In this document: in pieces, positions 1 to 6,549 of the stretch
Layout of the letters: each line of letters opens with the position of its first letter
Position numbering within the stretch: the stretch's first letter is position 1
Origin: Deltaproteobacteria bacterium
GTDB taxonomy: Bacteria; Desulfobacterota; Syntrophia; Syntrophales; Fen-1087
Direction: 5' to 3'
Length of the DNA: 8,378 bases
NCBI GenBank assembly: GCA_026388595.1
Contig: JAPLJM010000038.1
Location: 1 to 8,378 of the forward strand
The notes under the pieces: generated by a model
Seen by the model: the letters and a program-made list of their open reading frames with translations, nothing else
The model's database searches: none
What the model was told of the DNA's origin: nothing
Made by a program: the position numbers and the translations under genes

Positions 1-344
1 GTCCGGACGGGAGGAAAGTCCGAGCTCCGCAGGGCAGGATGGTCGCTAACGGCGACTGGGGGTAACCCTAAGGAAAGTGCCACAGAAAATATACCGCCCG
101 CCGTTTTGCGGGTAAGGGTGAAAAGGCGAGGTAAGAGCTCACCGCTTCCCTGGTGACAGGGAAGGCATGGTAAACCCCATCCGGAGCAAGACCGAATAGG
201 AGAACATTTGAGGGTGGCCCGCCCGACGTTCTCGGGTTGTGTCGCTTGAGGCTGCAGGCAACTGCTGTCCCAGATGAATGATCATCACCGCCTTCCGGGT
301 GACCGAAAGGCGGAACAGAACTCGGCTTACGATCTGGTTCAACA
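1..344 (+). ncRNA. rnpB: RNase P RNA, bacterial class A, 5'-truncated by the window edge
   Basis: This is the catalytic RNA of ribonuclease P, which removes the 5' leader of pre-tRNAs. Conserved blocks appear in the right order: GAGGAAAGTC at 11-20 (5' part of the P4 core), the GGGTGAAAAGG / GGTAAGAGCTCACCG block around 115-143, GGTAAACCCC and CCGGAGCAAGACC around 168-193, AGATGAATGATCATC around 273-287, and ACAGAACTCGGCTTAC at 315-330 (3' core pairing with the 5' block). By comparison with E. coli rnpB, roughly the first 50 nt, including the 5' strand of P1, lie before the window. The 3' end is set near 344, just before the terminator hairpin. Open frames inside this region are shadows. Confidence 0.97.
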
Positions 345-413
345 CCTTTTTACAAAACAAAAGCGTTCATCACGGGGACATGTGCGATGAACGCTTTTGT
401 TTTGTAAAAAAGG
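345..413. terminator. Long bidirectional terminator hairpin after rnpB
   Basis: An inverted repeat pairs 347-371 with 386-410 without mismatch (25 bp). It extends to the CC/GG ends with one extra A on the right, and the loop is 14 nt (372-385). The core stem GCGTTCATC/GATGAACGC is flanked by A-rich sequence on the left and T-rich sequence (TTTTGTTTTG) on the right, the arrangement expected of an intrinsic terminator that works in both directions. It would end rnpB transcripts and give a second stop for the convergent minus-strand operon. Confidence 0.8.
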
Positions 414-417
414 CATC

Positions 418-451
418 AAAAAAAGGCCGGAAGTTTTGACTTCCGGCCTTT
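418..451 (-). terminator. Intrinsic terminator of the atpE-Cache operon
   Basis: A perfect 12-bp stem (422-433 with 440-451, AAAGGCCGGAAG and its complement) has a 6-nt loop. On the minus strand it is followed by a run of seven T (424 down to 418). It lies 6 nt past the stop codon of the Cache-domain gene. Confidence 0.9.
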
Positions 452-457
452 AGGGGT

Positions 458-1771
458 TTATTTATCGTCGTCCTCGTCATCGTTAAAATGACCTTCCCCT
501 TCGGAGCCTTTCGGAATCTCCGTCTCAATGGATCGGGTAATTCCCCGGGCCAGGAGGGCCAGGATGAGGAACAGGATGACAACGGAGATCGTCAGAATCA
601 GGATGATCGTTGTTGTCCATGCTTTTGCTTCTTTATCAATGTTTTTCGTTGTTTTAATGGCCAGTTCGCTGAATTTCTCCACATCAACACCCATGGCGAT
701 CCATCCGAATCCACCCGGCTCAGGCGTGTCTTTCGTAAAGAATTTGATGGGTGCATAGGCCACGAATTTTGTATGACCTCCAAACTTATACGTTTTTATT
801 CCAGATTTTCCAGATGCTGCATCTTTGGTTACTTCCGGCAGGTTCGGATCCATGAAGGAAAGCAGATTAAGATTCAGGACCTCTTCGCCCTTTTTTGTCA
901 GATCTGCCGAATTTGCCTGTGTGACAGCAGGAACCGGTGTTCCGTTGGAATAAAGTCCCTCCACATGGTAGTCATTGGGATGGGAAATGATGAACCCTCT
1001 GTTGTCGACCATGAAGGCATAATTTCCTGTCGACGCATCCGCTTCATACACGGGTGCTGCCTGTGTGGGAATAACATGATCCGTATAACCGGCAAGGTGA
1101 CGGAAATCCAGGGCCAGGCTGATGATCCCGGCAAATCCCTCTTGCGCGAACAGAGGCGTTGCGAAACGGACAATACCTGAGAACCGTTTGCCCTTTTCGA
1201 ACTCCATCCGGTTCACATACCAGCCGGTGACCGGGGATACATAGACTTCTCCCTTGTTAAGATTCTTTGCCTTGGCAAAGTAATCTTCGTTTTTGTAAGT
1301 TGTGTTGGACGGGGTACTGACATTGACCAACTTCGTCCTGGGGACAATCTCGCCGTTGGAGATTTTGATCTGTTCGGTGCCATTTTTGTCAATGAAAGAC
1401 ATCTCGGTGTAAAGAGGCGCCGCAACCTGGCGGATTTTGTCATTATCCTTTACCCAGAGGTTTTTCTTGTTTTCACTGACGAATTTCTTGAATGCGGAAT
1501 CAGAAGCTGGGATAATCGTGGCAATCAGGAGATCCTTCTTGCGTTCCATGAGGAAATTCGTAACCTCGTCCGCCGTGTTTATGGCACGTACTTTGATTTC
1601 TTCCTGAGATTTCTGGTCAAGAACAGTAACTGCTCGTTCTTTTACTGTAACCCCTAATTTAAAAATGCCGTTGGCGATCAGAATAGCCATCAGTGATAAG
1701 GGGATTACGATAAGCAGGAAGAAGACTCTCGCTACAGTAAATAACTGCTTACCTTTTTTAGTTTCTGACAT
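458..1771 (-). CDS. Membrane-anchored Cache-domain sensor-like protein without an output domain
   Basis: The protein has 437 residues. One transmembrane helix at about 11-35 and another at about 386-408 flank a large extracytoplasmic region (about 40-380). That region has the layout of a double Cache ligand-binding domain, including a YVSPVTGW..NRMEFEKG segment (177-194) and NYAFMVDNRGFIISHPN (250-266), both typical of chemoreceptor and kinase sensor modules. After the second helix the sequence begins like a HAMP linker (ARGITRSIETEIP, 408-420) but ends in an acidic tail, DDEDDDK. No methyl-accepting, kinase or cyclase domain follows. The start has an AGGGGG ribosome-binding stretch upstream. 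It lies 50 nt downstream of atpE, on the same strand and with no strong terminator between, so co-transcription is likely. The ligand and function are unknown. The C-terminus ends naturally before a good terminator, so I do not read it as a recent truncation. Confidence 0.85.
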   Translation of the reverse strand: MSETKKGKQLFTVARVFFLLIVIPLSLMAILIANGIFKLGVTVKERAVTVLDQKSQEEIKVRAINTADEVTNFLMERKKDLLIATIIPASDSAFKKFVSENKKNLWVKDNDKIRQVAAPLYTEMSFIDKNGTEQIKISNGEIVPRTKLVNVSTPSNTTYKNEDYFAKAKNLNKGEVYVSPVTGWYVNRMEFEKGKRFSGIVRFATPLFAQEGFAGIISLALDFRHLAGYTDHVIPTQAAPVYEADASTGNYAFMVDNRGFIISHPNDYHVEGLYSNGTPVPAVTQANSADLTKKGEEVLNLNLLSFMDPNLPEVTKDAASGKSGIKTYKFGGHTKFVAYAPIKFFTKDTPEPGGFGWIAMGVDVEKFSELAIKTTKNIDKEAKAWTTTIILILTISVVILFLILALLARGITRSIETEIPKGSEGEGHFNDDEDDDK

Positions 1772-1821
1772 TCGCTTTTCCCCCTAACTGTTGTTATTTT
1801 GAAGTTAATGTTTGATTCAAA

Positions 1822-2199
1822 TTAACCCAAAAAATAACGCATGTAGGGATTAGCATAGAGGAGGACCAGGGCGACAACCAGCGCATAGATACAAACGGAT
1901 TCTGCCATCGCCATCCCGACCAGCATGACCGTCATGATCTTTCCCTGAACCCCGGGGTTTCTACCAACTGCCATACATGCACCATTTGCAGCATTACCAA
2001 TACCGGCGCCGGCGCCAATGGCTCCCAGCCCAATGGCCAGGCCCGCACCCAGCATTGCCCCAAAAGCGAAAATCACTTTTATGTAGGATTCACCTGCTCC
2101 AGGCAGTGCCTCCGCCGCGAATACACCCGATGACGATACCAACAAAGCGCCCGCTGCGACAAGAAGTGTCAACAACATTTTACCAAATTTCCCTAACAT
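1822..2199 (-). CDS. atpE: ATP synthase F0 subunit c, with N-terminal signal peptide
   Basis: The c subunit forms the rotating proteolipid ring of F-type ATP synthase and carries ions across the membrane. This 125-residue protein has a signal-peptide-like start (basic MLGKFGK, hydrophobic 8-21, then VFAAEA), then the hairpin: glycine-rich helix 1 (GLAIGLGAIGAGAGIG, 53-68), polar loop RNP (80-82) and helix 2 with the ion-binding carboxylate E100 in AMAESVCIY, ending in LLYANP. S101 and Y105 resemble Na+-type sites, but I67 occupies the usual glutamine position and V102 the usual threonine, so ion specificity is unclear. The start at 2199 is chosen because AAAGGAG precedes it at good spacing and the family sequence begins there; an in-frame upstream Met at 2310 lies inside the sigma-54 promoter. 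No atpB or other F0 gene is adjacent. The Cache gene follows. Confidence 0.95.
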   Translation of the reverse strand: MLGKFGKMLLTLLVAAGALLVSSSGVFAAEALPGAGESYIKVIFAFGAMLGAGLAIGLGAIGAGAGIGNAANGACMAVGRNPGVQGKIMTVMLVGMAMAESVCIYALVVALVLLYANPYMRYFLG

Positions 2200-2300
2200 C
2201 TTTTTTCTCCTTTCCTGCTTGATTAAATTTTCATTCCCTTTCCTAACATAAAAAATCATGCTTGGCAAAAAGGAATTTTTCGTGAGTTGCGCGAAGCAAA

Positions 2301-2316
2301 TGCAACACATGTGCCA
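2301..2316 (-). promoter_or_regulatory. Sigma-54 promoter of atpE
   Basis: Read on the minus strand, TGGCAC (2316-2311), five bases ATGTG, then TTGCA (2305-2301) matches the sigma-54 -24/-12 consensus TGGCAC-N5-TTGCW at every fixed position. The predicted start is near 2290, giving a leader of about 90 nt before the atpE ATG. Sigma-54 promoters need an AAA+ activator, and one is encoded nearby at 5151-6530. Confidence 0.8.
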
Positions 2317-2412
2317 TTTGTCCGCTTTCGATCCGTTATCACGCTAACATCCTAGATCTGCTTATTTATATTGTTTGCCCGCTGGATATTTTAAGTGTGA
2401 CGGTTTCTCAGA

Positions 2413-2453
2413 TCGTTTAACATTCTATTCAACGAGCGAGGGGAATTGAACGA
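2413..2453. promoter_or_regulatory. Evenly spaced AACGA half-sites, possible upstream activator sites
   Basis: TCGTT at 2413-2417, AACGA at 2431-2435 and AACGA at 2449-2453 start exactly 18 bp apart. The last two are part of a 9-mer, ATTSAACGA (2427-2435 and 2445-2453). They sit about 120-165 bp upstream of the predicted sigma-54 start, where enhancers of NtrC-type activators usually lie. Which protein binds, if any, is inference. Confidence 0.3.
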
Positions 2454-2490
2454 AAAGTAAAATGGTACTTTTTTAATAAGGGCTCTATTG

Positions 2491-2505
2491 CAATATTTTA
2501 TATTG
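2491..2505. promoter_or_regulatory. AT-rich dyad, possible operator or activator site
   Basis: CAATAT and ATATTG form a perfect 6-bp inverted repeat around TTT. It overlaps the -35 element of the plus-strand promoter and lies about 200 bp upstream of the predicted sigma-54 start. It may be chance in an AT-rich stretch. Confidence 0.25.
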
Positions 2506-2531
2506 AAATTTTTAGATGGTACCGTTAGTAT
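2503..2531 (+). promoter_or_regulatory. Sigma-70-like promoter for the small membrane protein and two-component genes
   Basis: TTGAAA (2503-2508) is followed after exactly 17 bp by TAGTAT (2526-2531): 5/6 and 4/6 matches to the -35 and -10 consensus. The predicted start near 2538 gives a leader of about 65 nt before the ATG at 2605. Confidence 0.45.
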
Positions 2532-2539
2532 CGCGATAC
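2528..2539. promoter_or_regulatory. 12-bp perfect palindrome over the -10 element, candidate operator
   Basis: GTATCGCGATAC is a perfect palindrome that overlaps the end of the predicted -10 hexamer and the start site. This is a typical place for a repressor to bind. The binding factor is unknown. Confidence 0.35.
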
Positions 2540-2604
2540 ATTTCAGGGCAGGTGATCAAATACGTGGCTCATGATGAATATCTTGGAAAGAAAGGGATTA
2601 AAAA

Positions 2605-2787
2605 ATGCAGGAAATTTTAACTGCCGTCACCTATCTTGTGGTATGGCTGATCTGTCAGCGGGCTATTGGCATTGAAAGCGGATTGACAACTTTGCTTATA
2701 TCGCTGGCGGCAGCCTTTTCCGTCTACGTATTATACGCCGTTATGAATTATCAGATGAGAAAACGCAAAGGCGAGTTTCGGGAGTAA
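2605..2787 (+). CDS. Small two-helix membrane protein, unknown function
   Basis: This 60-residue protein has two predicted membrane helices (about 5-23 and 27-47), a short polar turn (IGIESG, 22-27) between them and a basic, charged C-terminus (MRKRKGEFRE). The ATG is preceded by AAGGGATTAAAAA, a usable ribosome-binding site. It is the first gene downstream of the plus-strand promoter and lies 118 nt before the histidine kinase, so it may be the first gene of that operon. I recognise no family. Its membrane topology would allow it to act as an accessory to the kinase or the c subunit, but nothing in the sequence shows this. A chance frame cannot be excluded at this length. Confidence 0.55.
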   Translation: MQEILTAVTYLVVWLICQRAIGIESGLTTLLISLAAAFSVYVLYAVMNYQMRKRKGEFRE

Positions 2788-2840
2788 AGGATCCCCCGCC
2801 CGTGCAATATCGACCTTTGCAGAAGAAGCGATCGTCCATT

Positions 2841-2909
2841 ATGGAAGGCAAAGCCGAAGGGGATATGAATCAAACCGATATTGAGAGCAGGATAGGGCGG
2901 GGCGCATGA
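2841..2909 (+). CDS. Possible 22-residue leader peptide overlapping the kinase start
   Basis: A short frame starts at ATG 2841 (MEGKAEGDMNQTDIESR...) and ends in TGA at 2907-2909, overlapping the kinase ATG as ATGA. The frame is also open further upstream, to a GTG at 2802. The overlap would suit translational coupling, and the kinase itself has only a weak G-rich ribosome-binding site. No family is recognised, and it may be chance. Confidence 0.2.
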   Translation: MEGKAEGDMNQTDIESRIGRGA

Positions 2910-5146
2910 AAGCTTCCGTCTGGCTGAAATTATTATCGATTGTCGTCATGATCCTTCTGATCATTCTGGCTGTCAATCATTCCCATGACAAGAATATCGC
3001 TGAACACGATGCACTGGTCGTCGCGGTGGCCATTGCCAGCATGTCGCTCGCCTATGCCGGTTGGCGACAGATGCGCATCAATCGTGCGTGGCGGCGCCTG
3101 CGGGAAAGTGAAAACTGGCAGCAAAAGCTTTTACGTGAAAAAAATACCATTGAGGGTATCATTGAGGGATCGCCCATTCCCACTTTTGTCATTGGCAGAG
3201 ATCATAAAATCATGTTCTGGAACAAGGCCTGCGCCGATCTCATGGGGTATGACGCGGCAGAGATGATCGGCACGGATAAACAGTATTTGCCCTTTTATCA
3301 GGAAAAACGGCCGGTCATCGCCGATCTGATCGTTGACAATGATATCGAGGGCCTGGGGAAATTTTACGGTAAAAAACGGGTACAGAAATCCACGGTGGTG
3401 CAAGGGGCCTATGAGGCCAGCGACTTCTATGAAAATCTCGGCGGGGTCAGCCGGCATCTTTATTTTCTGGCGGCGCCGATTTACGATGAGAAGGGCGAGA
3501 TATTTGCCGCCATTGAAACGCTTCAGGATGTTACCCGAGAGAAGGAACTGGAAAATGATTTAAAAGGTTATACGGACACCCTGAAGAGCGAACTGGACAA
3601 AAACATCCAGTTGCGGACGACCATCGAGGGCGTCATTGAAGGGTCGCCCATTCCCACCTTTGTCATCGGGCGGGATCACCGGATCATGTTCTGGAACAAG
3701 GCCTGTGCGGAACTCATGGGATATGATGCCCGGGAAATGATCGGTACGGACAAGCAGTATCTGCCCTTTTACCAGGAAAAACGGCCGGTCATCGCGGACT
3801 TGATTGTGGACGATGACATTGAGGGGCTTGAGAAGTACTACGGCAAGAAGCGGGTGCAAAAATCGGCGGTCGTCAAAGGCGCCTACGAGGCCAGGGATTT
3901 TTATAAAAATCTCGGCGGGCGCAGCCGACATCTTTATTTCCTGGCAGCGCCTATCTATGACAGGAAGGGAGATATCATTGCAGCCGTCGAAACACTGCAG
4001 GACGTAAGCCGGGAAGAGGAAATGGCCACGCATTTGAAAGAATCTGCAGAGACGCTGCAGGATGAACTGTCTGAAAATATTCGGCTCCGGCAGGAGATTG
4101 AGGCGGTCCATCATTATCTGCAGTCGATTGTGGACAGCTCACCGGATACCTTGCTTGATGTCAGCGGCGACGGCATAATCAATTATGTCAGCGGTGATCC
4201 GGAAAAAAACAAGGGTTCCATCTTCAAAGAAATAAAGGGGAAGCACTTTGCGGAATTCGTGGCGCCTGAGCATCGGGCCTTGGCCCTATCCGTCTGGGAA
4301 GACGTGAAAAAAGGGATCTACAAACCCTTTGAGGTTGAAGCCACGGGCAGAGACGGTAGGAAGCGCAGCCTATTGGTCACACCCCGTCCGGTGGAAAGAA
4401 CGGACCGCTATGTCTTTGTCCAGCGGGATATAACTGAATTCAAAAATCTGGAGAAAAAATATTACGAGAGTGAAAAGCTCGCAGCCGTCGGCCAGTTGTC
4501 GGCCGGGATCGCGCATGAAGTGAGGAACCCGCTGTCTTCCATCAAGATGAGCCTCCAGATCCTGGAAAAGCGCATGCAGCCGGAGGGCAATGATCTGAAG
4601 CGCTTTAGAATAGCGCAGCGGGAGGTGGAGCATCTGGAGGAACTCGTTAATGATGTGCTCATTTATGCCAGGCCCGCGGTCCCCAAAAGGGAGCTCTCCG
4701 ATATCCGAAGAATCATTGAGAATGCCCTGGCCCTGGTGGAAAGGCTGGTGGCGGACAAGAATATCCACATTCAAGCCGATTTTGATGATTCGCTGCCGTT
4801 GTTGGATGTGGATGCGGCCATGCTGGAACAGGTCTTCCTGAACATTTACCGGAATGCCGTGGATGCGATGGAGATGGATGGAATCCTCCATATCACCGTC
4901 CGGCACAGGGGTAATGACCGGACGCAACTTCAGATCACCGTTGAAGACAATGGCTGCGGGATAGATGCGGCGGACCTGCCTCATCTTTATAATCCCTTCT
5001 TTACCAAAAAGAAATACGGGACCGGCCTGGGGATGACGCAGGTCAAGAAGATCATTGATCTTCACATGGGAAGTATCGAAATCAGAAGTAATAAAGGGGA
5101 AGGAACCCAGGTGATGGTGACGCTCCCGATCAACCAGGAAGGATAA
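2906..5146 (+). CDS. NtrB/AtoS-type membrane sensor histidine kinase with tandem duplicated PAS domains
   Basis: This 746-residue kinase should autophosphorylate and pass phosphate to the regulator encoded 4 nt downstream. Two N-terminal membrane helices (about 6-24 and 37-54) enclose only about 12 outside residues, so sensing is probably cytoplasmic or in the membrane. PAS1 (about 81-213) and PAS2 (about 239-371) are near copies, each followed by a helical linker. PAS3 covers about 400-512. The HisKA H-box has H537 (AGIAHEVRNPL). The ATPase domain shows the N-box LNIYRNAVDAM (645-655), G1 box DNGCGID (681-687), NPFFTKK (696-702) and G2 box GTGLGM (705-710), so all catalytic motifs are intact. 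The start at 2906 has weak G-rich sequence upstream and overlaps a short frame as ATGA. The PAS cofactor and signal cannot be read from the sequence. Confidence 0.95.
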   Translation: MKASVWLKLLSIVVMILLIILAVNHSHDKNIAEHDALVVAVAIASMSLAYAGWRQMRINRAWRRLRESENWQQKLLREKNTIEGIIEGSPIPTFVIGRDHKIMFWNKACADLMGYDAAEMIGTDKQYLPFYQEKRPVIADLIVDNDIEGLGKFYGKKRVQKSTVVQGAYEASDFYENLGGVSRHLYFLAAPIYDEKGEIFAAIETLQDVTREKELENDLKGYTDTLKSELDKNIQLRTTIEGVIEGSPIPTFVIGRDHRIMFWNKACAELMGYDAREMIGTDKQYLPFYQEKRPVIADLIVDDDIEGLEKYYGKKRVQKSAVVKGAYEARDFYKNLGGRSRHLYFLAAPIYDRKGDIIAAVETLQDVSREEEMATHLKESAETLQDELSENIRLRQEIEAVHHYLQSIVDSSPDTLLDVSGDGIINYVSGDPEKNKGSIFKEIKGKHFAEFVAPEHRALALSVWEDVKKGIYKPFEVEATGRDGRKRSLLVTPRPVERTDRYVFVQRDITEFKNLEKKYYESEKLAAVGQLSAGIAHEVRNPLSSIKMSLQILEKRMQPEGNDLKRFRIAQREVEHLEELVNDVLIYARPAVPKRELSDIRRIIENALALVERLVADKNIHIQADFDDSLPLLDVDAAMLEQVFLNIYRNAVDAMEMDGILHITVRHRGNDRTQLQITVEDNGCGIDAADLPHLYNPFFTKKKYGTGLGMTQVKKIIDLHMGSIEIRSNKGEGTQVMVTLPINQEG
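3146..3550 (+). repeat. PAS repeat unit 1 inside the kinase gene
   Basis: This stretch encodes kinase residues 81-215. Aligned by eye with unit 2 (3620-4024), 116 of 135 residues are identical, with no gaps. Many third codon positions differ, so the duplication is not recent at the DNA level. Confidence 0.9.
3620..4024 (+). repeat. PAS repeat unit 2 inside the kinase gene
   Basis: This is the second copy, encoding residues 239-373. The period is exactly 158 residues (474 bp) and includes a helical linker that is itself similar after both copies (ELDKNIQLR and ELSENIRLR). Confidence 0.9.
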
Positions 5147-5150
5147 CCCT

Positions 5151-6530
5151 ATGCCGAAGATTCTCGTGATTGACGACGACGTCTCAATTTCTGAAACCCT
5201 TGAGCTGTATCTGACTGAGGAAGGCCATGACGTCGTAACGGCCAATACGGGTACCGACGGGTTGAACAAGTTTGTCAAAAACTCGCCCGATGTGGTTATT
5301 CTGGACATCCGGCTGCCGGATATCGACGGCTTTACGGTTCTGGAAGATTTGCGTGAAGAAGATGAAAACGTCAAAGTCATTATGATCACGGCGCACCACG
5401 ACATGGACTCGACCATCAGGGCCATGAAAGGGGGTGCCTTTGACTACATCCATAAACCCATTAATGTGGATGAACTGGATATCGCCATTAACAAGGCTGT
5501 CAAGACTTTTGAGATGGAAAAAAAGATCGACGGCCTGCTCATGGAGCCGTCCCGGCAGTTCAAGGTAGGCGACATTATCGGCTCCGGCAAGGATATGCGG
5601 GAGATTTTCAAGACCATCGGCGTCGTTTCACAGAGCCGGACGACGGTCTTGATCGAGGGTGAAAGCGGGACGGGCAAAGAACTGATTGCCAAAGTCATTC
5701 ATCACAATACCGCGCCGGATGAACCCTACATTGCGATTAACTGCTCCGCCATTGTGGAGACCCTCCTGGAATCAGAATTATTCGGCCATGAGAAGGGGTC
5801 CTTTACGGGCGCCATCAGTCGCAAACAAGGGAAGTTTGAACTCGCTCGTTACGGTACGGTTTTTCTCGATGAAATCAGCGAGATGTCCCTGAATCTCCAG
5901 GCAAAACTTCTCAGAGTCCTGCAGGAGATGGAGTTCGAGCGCGTTGGCGGCAAGGACCGTGTCCGGGTCAATGCGCGCATTGTTGCCGCCACCAACAAAG
6001 ACCTGAAAACCATGGTCAAGGAAAACAAGTTCCGGGATGATCTTTATTATCGACTGAATATCGTCTCTATCCTGATTCCGCCCCTGCGGGAGCGGCGGGA
6101 GGATATTGGCCCCCTGGTGGATTATCTTCTGACCAAAATTAACAAGGATCTCCATAAACGGGTTATCGGCGTGTCTAACGAGATGATGGACGTCTTCATG
6201 AAATACAACTGGCCCGGGAACATCCGCGAGCTGGAGAATCTCCTGGTCCGGGCGTTGGTGGTTGCCAAGGGGCAGGTTCTGGTCCGTAGCGATTTTCCGG
6301 AGCTGATCGATGAGCACCCGAAGAAGGAAAATCAGGAGGACAAAGCGAACGGGATGGAAACGTCGGGAAAGCTTCTGACCCTCGATGAAGTGGAAGAACG
6401 CTACATACGGGATATTTTAAAAAAGAACAGCGCCTTGAACAAAGGAGAAGTGTGCGATATCCTGGGAATATCAAGGCCAACATTTGAACGGAAACTGGAA
6501 AAGTACGGCATCACCTTCGAGCGGGAATAA
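5151..6530 (+). CDS. NtrC-family sigma-54-dependent response regulator
   Basis: This 459-residue cytoplasmic regulator activates sigma-54 RNA polymerase. The receiver domain (about 1-120) has the acidic pocket D8-D10, phospho-acceptor D52 in LDIRLPDIDG, T80 and K102. The AAA+ domain (about 140-375) has Walker A GESGTGKE (170-177), the sigma-54-contacting loop as GSFTGA (216-221), Walker B GTVFLDEI (235-242), FRDDLYYRLN (294-303) with arginine-finger candidates, and WPGNIREL (354-361). A Fis-type helix-turn-helix ends the protein (about 412-455). The start is 4 nt after the kinase stop, with AGGAAGGA as ribosome-binding site, so the pair is surely co-translated and cognate. A likely target is the sigma-54 promoter at 2301-2316, the only clear one in the window; this is inference. 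GSFTGA in place of GAFTGA is a tolerated variant. Confidence 0.97.
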   Translation: MPKILVIDDDVSISETLELYLTEEGHDVVTANTGTDGLNKFVKNSPDVVILDIRLPDIDGFTVLEDLREEDENVKVIMITAHHDMDSTIRAMKGGAFDYIHKPINVDELDIAINKAVKTFEMEKKIDGLLMEPSRQFKVGDIIGSGKDMREIFKTIGVVSQSRTTVLIEGESGTGKELIAKVIHHNTAPDEPYIAINCSAIVETLLESELFGHEKGSFTGAISRKQGKFELARYGTVFLDEISEMSLNLQAKLLRVLQEMEFERVGGKDRVRVNARIVAATNKDLKTMVKENKFRDDLYYRLNIVSILIPPLRERREDIGPLVDYLLTKINKDLHKRVIGVSNEMMDVFMKYNWPGNIRELENLLVRALVVAKGQVLVRSDFPELIDEHPKKENQEDKANGMETSGKLLTLDEVEERYIRDILKKNSALNKGEVCDILGISRPTFERKLEKYGITFERE

Positions 6531-6549
6531 CGGAGTCTCTTCTTTTGCC

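Noticed and set aside
1804..1826. Possible hairpin between atpE and the Cache gene
   Set aside because: The stem is short, AT-rich and interrupted, with no T tract, so it is not a credible terminator.
2286..2306. GTTGC / GCAAC inverted repeat over the -12 element of the atpE promoter
   Set aside because: The arms are only 5 bp and one half is the promoter element itself, so it is not enough for an operator call.
1822..2310. A longer 162-residue version of atpE starting at 2310
   Set aside because: The extra N-terminus overlaps the sigma-54 promoter and lies upstream of the predicted transcript start. The ATG at 2199 has a good ribosome-binding site and begins a proper signal peptide.
4370..5425. 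A 351-residue minus-strand open frame opposite the kinase and regulator
   Set aside because: It is antisense to two strongly supported genes with complete catalytic motifs. It is a frame shadow in GC-rich coding DNA.
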